A stretch of 5,161 nucleotides of DNA from NCBI GenBank assembly GCA_025356505.1, contig JANXSV010000209.1:1-5161 (forward strand), given 5' to 3'. This DNA is from Methylovirgula sp. Lineage in GTDB: Bacteria; Pseudomonadota; Alphaproteobacteria; Rhizobiales; Beijerinckiaceae. Shown one piece after another: positions 1 to 5,161 of this stretch (position 1 is its first letter; each line of letters starts with the position of its first letter). A model generated the notes under the pieces. It was not told the DNA's origin. It did not search any database and saw only the letters and a program-made list of their open reading frames with translations. Position numbers and translations under genes: made by a program.

Positions 1-681
1 GGCCAGCTAGCCGCAGCGCCCGCTGATCCGCAGTCTCTTCCGGCCTGGTTGCGTCAACCGCTGCGTTTTGAAGCCGGAGCCCAGCCACCCTTGCGGCCAT
101 CGAGCCTGTTAAGTGCGGCAGACATCGACGACATCGGCGACACTGTGAACGAGGAGGCCATCGCCGCACAGCCCGCCGGGGAGCAGGCGCGACTTAGCGG
201 GCAGATGATCCATCGGCTGTTACAAATTCTGCCTGCCTATCCGGACGCGCGGCGCGATCTGATCGGCGATATTTTACTGCAACGCGAAGGCACTGGCCTT
301 AGCAGGGTGCAGCGGCGGCGTGTCATCGACGAGGCAATGCGCGTCTTGGCCCTTAGCGAACTGCAAAGCGTGTTTTCGCCTGAGGCGCGTGCGGAGGTCA
401 GCATCTGCGGAGAAGTGGCGTATGGGGATAAAAAATTTCGGGTTTTGGGCCGCATCGACCGGCTTGTGGTCCTGCCGAGCGAGGTGATTGTTGTGGATTT
501 CAAAAGCGGCACAAAGCGAGAGGCCGCTATCGGGCAGATGGCGCTGTATTACGCCCTGCTCGGGCAGATCTATCCTGAGCACCGGATCAGCGCCGCCATC
601 GTATGGACACGGGAGCCAGCCGTGGATTGGCTGGACGCGGTGAAGCTGAGACGGGCGATGGACGCGCTTTCCCCTGCGTGA
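1..681 (+). CDS. addA: AddA helicase-nuclease, C-terminal nuclease domain (5' end outside window)
   Basis: This is the 3' end of the large AddAB subunit, which processes double-strand DNA ends for RecA-dependent repair. The frame is open from base 1 (reading GQLAAAPADPQSLPAWL), so the TTG at 49 is not a start; about 226 codons of a protein usually over 1,100 residues are present, and the helicase motifs lie off the window. The RecB-type PD-(D/E)XK nuclease is visible in order: a conserved His in GQMIHRLLQILP (His codon 211-213), GRIDRLVV (Asp codon 457-459), VIVVDFKSG (Asp codon 496-498, Lys codon 502-504), and QMALYYALL (Gln codon 535-537), the QxxxY motif. The active site therefore looks intact. 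The gene ends in TGA at 679-681, and no intrinsic terminator is visible before trxA. RecB or another nuclease of the same fold is the alternative; the C-terminal layout and the trxA neighbour favour AddA. Confidence 0.88.
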   Translation, partial: GQLAAAPADPQSLPAWLRQPLRFEAGAQPPLRPSSLLSAADIDDIGDTVNEEAIAAQPAGEQARLSGQMIHRLLQILPAYPDARRDLIGDILLQREGTGLSRVQRRRVIDEAMRVLALSELQSVFSPEARAEVSICGEVAYGDKKFRVLGRIDRLVVLPSEVIVVDFKSGTKREAAIGQMALYYALLGQIYPEHRISAAIVWTREPAVDWLDAVKLRRAMDALSPA

Positions 682-724
682 ACCGAGCGGCCGCGAATTG
701 TAGCAAGTGTGATCTGGGGAGAGC

Positions 725-753
725 TTGACGAAGTCAGGTGTAATTCCTACCTA
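725..753 (+). promoter_or_regulatory. Candidate promoter for trxA
   Basis: TTGACG at 725-730 is a good -35 match. With a 17-base spacer the -10 would be TACCTA at 748-753, which is poor. A small dyad, CTTGAC-gaa-GTCAGG (724-738, one G-T pair), overlaps the -35 and could be chance. The site lies in the 124-base gap between addA and trxA, where a separate promoter for the thioredoxin would be expected. This is inferred from the motif alone. Confidence 0.3.
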
Positions 754-796
754 AAACTGGTAAGCAAGGCTCCATTCTGAGTCTGATGAAACCAAT

Positions 797-800
797 GAGG
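797..800 (+). promoter_or_regulatory. Ribosome binding site of trxA
   Basis: GAGG lies 5 bases before the ATG at 806, a normal Shine-Dalgarno spacing, and supports that start for the thioredoxin. Confidence 0.7.
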
Positions 801-805
801 CAACC

Positions 806-1126
806 ATGGCCACCGCAAAAGTAACCGACGCGACATTCGACACCGACGTTCTCCAGTCCGCAGTTCCGGTTGTGGTTGATTTCTGGGCAGAATGGTGCGG
901 CCCATGCAAAATGATCGGCCCTTCTCTTGAAGAAATTTCGGCTGAAATGGCAGGCAAGGTAAAAATCGTCAAAATGAATGTTGATGAAAACCAAGGCGTT
1001 CCTGCCAAGTTGGGAATTCGCGGCATTCCTGCGCTGATGATGTTCAAGGACGGCAAGCTCACCGCACAGAAAGTTGGCGCGGCGCCCAAAAGCGCTCTGG
1101 TAAGCTGGATCAGCGGCGCACTGTAA
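806..1126 (+). CDS. trxA: Thioredoxin 1 type, TrxA
   Basis: This is a small cytoplasmic disulfide reductase that keeps protein thiols reduced and supplies electrons to enzymes such as ribonucleotide reductase; it is itself reduced by thioredoxin reductase. The 106-residue protein is a complete single thioredoxin fold, close to the usual 105-110. The active site WCGPC is at residues 30-34. The buried Asp that tunes the reactive cysteine is residue 25 ([12 protein letters not shown]), and the cis-proline is residue 75 in RGIPALMMF. There are no cysteines beyond the active pair, no signal peptide and no membrane segment, so it is not a DsbA or cytochrome-maturation thioredoxin. The ATG at 806 has a GAGG 5 bases upstream, and the stop is TAA. 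It follows addA on the same strand and is closed by its own terminator. Placement beside addA and opposite folC is, as I recall, typical of sphingomonads. Confidence 0.96.
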   Translation: MATAKVTDATFDTDVLQSAVPVVVDFWAEWCGPCKMIGPSLEEISAEMAGKVKIVKMNVDENQGVPAKLGIRGIPALMMFKDGKLTAQKVGAAPKSALVSWISGAL

Positions 1127-1145
1127 ATTTGAAACTTAGTTCAAG

Positions 1146-1177
1146 AGCGCTGCCGTACCCTCGGCGGCGCTGTTTTT
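1146..1177 (+). terminator. Intrinsic terminator after trxA
   Basis: A 10-bp stem (AGCGCTGCCG at 1146-1155 with CGGCGGCGCT at 1162-1171, one U-G pair) closes a 6-base loop TACCCT and is followed by GTTTTT (1172-1177). It starts 20 bases after the trxA stop. On the minus strand the hairpin is not followed by a T run, so it should act mainly on trxA transcripts and not on folC read-through. Confidence 0.85.
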
Positions 1178-1304
1178 GTCAGAGTATTTAGAACGTTCGT
1201 CTTGCGACGCGCTTGCACGTCTTTGGCCATGTTTTGGCCCGGTTGCGCCTGATTTTGCCAAGGCTAAATGATGGCCGCGCCCCGCATTCGGACCCATGTT
1301 CAGC

Positions 1305-2608
1305 TCAGGATAAAACAGTCCCATCGGCTTGCAGAACCTCTCCCGCCAAATAGAGTGATCCGCATATCAAGATACGCGGGGCAACGTCCCAGTGGCGGTG
1401 GCGCAACAGTTCCAGCGCGGAAATGACATCGGTAGATGCTTTGGCGCTAATATTGAGCGATGTGGCAATTTTCACGAGTTCTTCGGGCATACGGCCTGCT
1501 TCAGGCGCGTGGCCAACGTGAATTGCAATCAATTCGCTGGCTAAACCGCCAAAACACTGCAAAAAGCCGCTGGAATCCTTAGTCGACAACATGCCGCAAA
1601 TGAGCACCAGCGGCTTGGGATGCGCCTCTTCCATGTCGGCCATGGCCTCAGACAAAACGCGTCCGCCGTCGACATTGTGCCCGCCATCGAGCCAAATTTC
1701 CGCACTTTTTGGCGCATGGGGCTTGAGCAAACCGTGCGACAGCCGCTGGAGCCGTCCTGGCCATTCGGCGCGTTCCACACCCTTTTCAATGGCTTGAGCG
1801 GAAAAATCAGGATCAATTTTGCGCAGTGTTGCGATGGCCGTCGCTGCATTGCTGATCTGATGCCGCCCGGGCAATCTTGGCCTTGGAAGGTCGAGCAAGC
1901 CGTTTTCGTCCTCAAAAACGAAACGGCCCTGCTCTTCACGACCGGAAAAATCCTGTCCGCCAATTAAAATGGGCGCTGCAAGCTTGGCTGCGCGCCTCTC
2001 GATCACATCAGCGGTCAGCCGCGATTGGTTAGCGACAATCACCGGACAGCCCTGTTTGATAATGCCCGCTTTTTCAAAGGCAATACCAGCGACGTCGGTG
2101 CCAAGAAATTCCGGATGATCCATCGAAACCGGGGTAATGACCGTAGCGAGGGGCGCGTCTATGACATTGGTGGCATCGAGCCTGCCGCCTAATCCGACTT
2201 CAAGCAGCAGAATATCGGCTTCAACCTGAGAAAATAGCAGAAAAGCTGCCGCTGTCGTCATTTCAAACACGGTGATCGGCGCACCGTTGTTTGCTTTTTC
2301 ACAGGTGTCGAACGCACCCATCAATTGTTCGTCTGTAGCAAGCACCCCTGACAGGCGGATACGTTCGTTGAAACGTACAAGGTGAGGGGAGGTGTAGACA
2401 TGCACCTTTTGCCCTGCGGCCTCGAGCATGGCGCGCAAAAAGGCCACAGTCGAGCCTTTGCCGTTGGTGCCCGCAACATGGATGACGGGTGGAAGCCGCA
2501 TCTGCGGATCACCCAGCGCTTTGAGGATTTCATGCATCCTCCCCAGCGAAAGGTCGATTTTTTTGGGATGAAGCGCGTTAAACCGTTGAAAGTAGGCCTC
2601 TATATCGC

Positions 2609-2612
<4 letters not shown>
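1305..2612 (-). CDS. folC: Dihydrofolate synthase / folylpolyglutamate synthase
   Basis: This cytoplasmic ATP-dependent ligase of the Mur ligase superfamily joins glutamate to dihydropteroate, making dihydrofolate, and adds further glutamates to folates. With the ATG at 2612 it has 435 residues, normal for FolC. Motifs in order: the ATP loop [11 protein letters not shown] (45-55); [12 protein letters not shown] (74-85), a FolC signature; FEMTTAAAF (116-124); [14 protein letters not shown] (137-150); [13 protein letters not shown] (159-171); [14 protein letters not shown] (179-192); [13 protein letters not shown] (249-261); LDGGHN (308-313) of the C-terminal domain; and GSLYLAGE near the end. 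The ATG at 2612 overlaps the accD stop as ATGA, with no purine-rich ribosome site ahead (the preceding bases encode HIPAAA), so translation probably depends on termination-reinitiation from accD. A start 11 codons further upstream (2645) would overlap accD by 37 bases and is less likely. The stop is TGA at 1305-1307, and no folC terminator was found. Confidence 0.95.
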
Positions 2613-3466
<854 letters not shown>

Positions 3467-3472
3467 GCTCTA

Positions 3473-3477
3473 CTCCT
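3473..3477 (-). promoter_or_regulatory. Ribosome binding site of accD overlapping the trpA stop
   Basis: On the minus strand the trpA stop TAG (3478-3476) runs directly into AGGAG (3477-3473) as TAGGAG, 6 bases before the accD ATG at 3466. A ribosome finishing trpA therefore covers the accD entry site, which suggests coupled translation of the two genes. Confidence 0.75.
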
Positions 3478-4303
3478 ATCGCGAGGCTTGACGCACGCCC
3501 GAGGCAAGTTCTGCAACAAGGCTCGCAACCACCTGCGTTGTTTTCATGGTGCCTTTATTGGCCACATCGAGTGTCGATTTGATGGCATCGATCAAAGCCG
3601 TTCCGACCACGACCGCATCTGCATATTGCGCGATGGAGGCCGCATTTGCCGCGGTCCTGACGCCGAACCCAACGGCAACCGGCAGATTTGTGTGGTTTTT
3701 GATCCGCTGAACAGCTGCGCCCACATGACTGTAGTCGGGGATGGCCATGCCCGTAATCCCCGTGATCGAGACATAATAGACGAAACCGGATGTGTTGCTG
3801 AGGACGGCCGGGAGCCGCTTGTCGTCGGTAGTCGGGGTCGCCAACCGGATGAAATTCAGCCCGGCCTTGAGTGCCGGAATGCAAAGTTCCGCATCCTCTT
3901 CGGGCGGCAAATCAACGACAACCAACCCGTCAACGCCAGCTGCTTTCGCATCCTGCAAAAAGCGCTCTACGCCATAGACATAAATAGGATTGTAATAGCC
4001 CATCAGCACCAGCGGCGTGGTGGTGTCTTCGCTGCGGAAAGCCTTCACAAGGTCAATGGTTTTAGACAGTGTCATACCCGCAGCCAGAGCCCGCAAACCT
4101 GCGGCCTGAATGGTTGGGCCGTCCGCCATCGGATCGGTGAAGGGCATACCCAGCTCGATAACATCAGCGCCGGCTTTCGGCAGCGCCAGCAAGATATCGA
4201 GCGAGGCGACCGGATCGGGATCGCCGGCCATTACAAAGGTCACAAGACCGGCGCGGCCCTCTTGTTTCAGCGCTGCAAAGCGCGTGTCGATACGGGTGGT
4301 CAT
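3476..4303 (-). CDS. trpA: Tryptophan synthase alpha chain
   Basis: TrpA splits indole-3-glycerol phosphate into indole and glyceraldehyde 3-phosphate; the indole passes through a tunnel to TrpB in the alpha2-beta2 complex. The 275-residue protein is a full TIM barrel of usual length (about 260-280). The catalytic residues are Glu50 in [10 protein letters not shown] and Asp61 in [11 protein letters not shown], matching Glu49 and Asp60 of the E. coli enzyme. Further family motifs are [12 protein letters not shown] (100-111), [14 protein letters not shown] (123-136), SITGITG (179-185), and the phosphate-binding GFGVRT (212-217) and GTALID (234-239). The ATG at 4303 begins 2 bases after the trpB stop, with GGGGG at 4317-4313, inside the last trpB codons, as the likely ribosome site. 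This tight spacing fits coupled production of the two subunits. The stop is TAG, and accD follows 9 bases later. Confidence 0.97.
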   Translation of the reverse strand: MTTRIDTRFAALKQEGRAGLVTFVMAGDPDPVASLDILLALPKAGADVIELGMPFTDPMADGPTIQAAGLRALAAGMTLSKTIDLVKAFRSEDTTTPLVLMGYYNPIYVYGVERFLQDAKAAGVDGLVVVDLPPEEDAELCIPALKAGLNFIRLATPTTDDKRLPAVLSNTSGFVYYVSITGITGMAIPDYSHVGAAVQRIKNHTNLPVAVGFGVRTAANAASIAQYADAVVVGTALIDAIKSTLDVANKGTMKTTQVVASLVAELASGVRQASR

Positions 4304-4305
4304 GC

Positions 4306-5002
4306 TTACATGCCCCCGAGATGGTCAGCGACTGTGAAAATATCTTTGTCGCCGCGGCCGCAAAGATTCATCACCATCAGATGATCTGAAGGCAAGGTTG
4401 GTGCTAGCTCCATTACTTTGGCGAGCGCGTGGCTTGGCTCAAGCGCAGGTATGATGCCTTCGAGCTTGCAGCAAAGCTGGAAAGCCTTCAGCGCTTCCGC
4501 ATCTGTTGCCGATAGATATGTCACGCGACCAGATTCCTTCAGCCACGAATGCTCCGGACCGATGCCGGGATAATCAAGGCCAGCAGAAATCGAGTGGCCT
4601 TCGGTGATCTGCCCATCAGCGTCCATCAGCAGATAGGTGCGGTTGCCGTGCAGCACACCAGGACGCCCGCCTGCCAGCGAGGCAGCGTGCTCCTTATCGA
4701 GGCCGTGTCCCGCGGCCTCAACGCCGTAGATCTTCACGGCGGGATCATCAAGAAACGGATGGAACAGGCCGATAGCGTTCGAACCGCCGCCGATGCATGC
4801 AATGAGCGAGTCAGGAAGCCTGCCTTCAGCGGCCATCATCTGAACTTTGGTTTCATCGCCGATAACACATTGGAAATCACGCACCATGGCGGGATAGGGA
4901 TGCGGACCCGCGGCCGTACCAATGCAGTAAAATGTGTCTCCAACATTAGTGACCCAATCACGCAGGGCCTCATTCATGGCGTCTTTCAATGTTTTCGAGC
5001 CG
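4306..5002 (-). CDS. trpB: Tryptophan synthase beta chain, C-terminal part (interrupted by foldback)
   Basis: TrpB is the PLP enzyme that condenses indole with serine to give tryptophan. The genuine minus-strand reading starts at [12 protein letters not shown] (from 5001) and runs 231 residues to TAA at 4308-4306. Counting from that Gly: [13 protein letters not shown] (32-44); the PLP phosphate loop GGGSNAIG (71-78); [11 protein letters not shown] (141-151), whose Asp143 corresponds to Asp305 of the enteric enzyme; [10 protein letters not shown] with Glu188, equivalent to Glu350; and NLCGRGDKD with Cys214 where enteric TrpB has Ser377 at the PLP ring nitrogen. About 145 N-terminal residues, including the Schiff-base lysine, are absent. 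The minus-strand frame stays open to about 5121, but residues read beyond 5002 ([20 protein letters not shown] and those before) are antisense of trpB and not TrpB protein. The gene is probably intact in the real genome. Confidence 0.93.
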
Positions 5003-5161
5003 AATGTGTTCCGCATGAAAATGCTCGGCGCAAAAATTGTGCCGGTCCAGTCCGGCTCGAAAACATTGAAAGACGCCATGAATGAGGCCCTGCGTGATTG
5101 GGTCACTAATGTTGGAGACACATTTTACTGCATTGGTACGGCCGCGGGTCCGCATCCCTAT
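4894..5161. repeat. Perfect 109-bp inverted repeat with 50-base loop, within trpB
   Basis: Bases 4894-5002 are the exact reverse complement of 5053-5161 (paired positions sum to 10055), with a loop at 5003-5052. Pairing breaks at 5003/5052 (a against c). The arms are both trpB coding sequence and the loop is the adjoining trpB sequence, so this is not an insertion sequence end, a terminator or a regulatory hairpin. The repeat reaches the final base of the window, so its true length may be greater. This form is typical of foldback chimeras made during strand-displacement amplification, library preparation or assembly. Confidence 0.95.
5003..5161 (+). pseudogene. trpB: trpB fragment in reversed orientation (foldback copy)
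   Basis: Reading the plus strand in frame from 5003 gives 53 residues of normal Trp[21 protein letters not shown] followed by [13 protein letters not shown] and on to GPHPY at the last base. The first 17 residues lie immediately upstream of GSK in TrpB proteins generally (compare NVFRMRLMGAEVIPVHSGS in E. coli) and occur nowhere else in the window. The rest repeats, base for base, what the minus strand encodes at 4894-5002. The fragment has no start and is open at the right edge. It is best seen as the same trpB gene read back in the other direction after a strand switch at 5002/5003, not as a second gene. Confidence 0.9.

Noticed and set aside
686..693. GCGGCCGC palindrome just after addA as a terminator or operator.
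   Set aside because: An 8-base palindrome without a loop or T run; expected by chance in GC-rich DNA.
1201..1220. GACGTG/CGCGTC mini-hairpin downstream of folC as its terminator.
   Set aside because: Only 6 pairs with one wobble and no T run on the minus strand.
1136..1297. A 53-codon minus-strand frame starting 7 bases after the folC stop (MGPNAGRGHHLALAKS...).
   Set aside because: No convincing ribosome site, no recognisable family, low-complexity basic composition, and it runs through the antisense of the trxA terminator. A real small protein cannot be excluded, but nothing supports it.
4549..5155. Plus- and minus-strand frames at 4549-5085 and 4970-5155 sharing long identical protein stretches (both contain [12 protein letters not shown] and end [10 protein letters not shown]), looking like a duplicated gene.
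   Set aside because: Both are out-of-frame shadows of trpB; they match only because an inverted repeat reads the same on both strands.
4894..5161. The inverted repeat as an insertion sequence, attachment site, phase-variation switch or regulatory hairpin.
   Set aside because: Both arms and the loop are ordinary trpB codons, with no recombinase, target duplication or foreign sequence nearby; the repeat ends exactly at the window edge.

Overview
The window looks like a housekeeping stretch of an alphaproteobacterial chromosome, most likely from a sphingomonad (Sphingomonadales). This rests on three things: the gene order trpB-trpA-accD-folC facing trxA and addA, the use of the AddAB type of recombination nuclease, and an AccD whose zinc ribbon has lost its cysteines, as I recall for alphaproteobacterial AccD. 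The lineage is inferred from gene content and protein style; no search was run. Every gene is an ordinary core gene. I found no transposon, prophage, CRISPR array, toxin-antitoxin pair, tRNA or rRNA.

Left part, plus strand: bases 1-681 are the 3' end of addA, including the PD-(D/E)XK nuclease domain, open to the left edge. A 124-base gap with a weak candidate promoter and a good ribosome binding site leads to trxA (806-1126), a complete thioredoxin. A clear intrinsic terminator (1146-1177) closes trxA.

Middle and right, minus strand: trpB, trpA, accD and folC are read in that order from right to left as one tightly packed block. The gaps are 2 bases (trpB/trpA) and 9 bases (trpA/accD), followed by a 4-base ATGA overlap (accD/folC). 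The block joins the last two steps of tryptophan synthesis, the carboxyltransferase step that makes malonyl-CoA for fatty acids, and folate synthesis and polyglutamylation. It converges on trxA; no terminator is visible for folC.

Right edge: the only truly unusual structure is a perfect 109-bp inverted repeat (4894-5002 and 5053-5161) around a 50-base loop, extending to the last base. Up to 5002 the sequence is trpB in antisense. From 5003 onward it is trpB in sense, starting 17 residues further upstream in the protein and then repeating the region just passed. The trpB gene is therefore folded back on itself and its first ~145 codons, including the PLP lysine, are absent. The simplest reading is a foldback chimera at a contig end (amplification, library or assembly). 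A real inverted duplication is possible but much less likely. Any trpB start called inside 5003-5161 on the minus strand is spurious.
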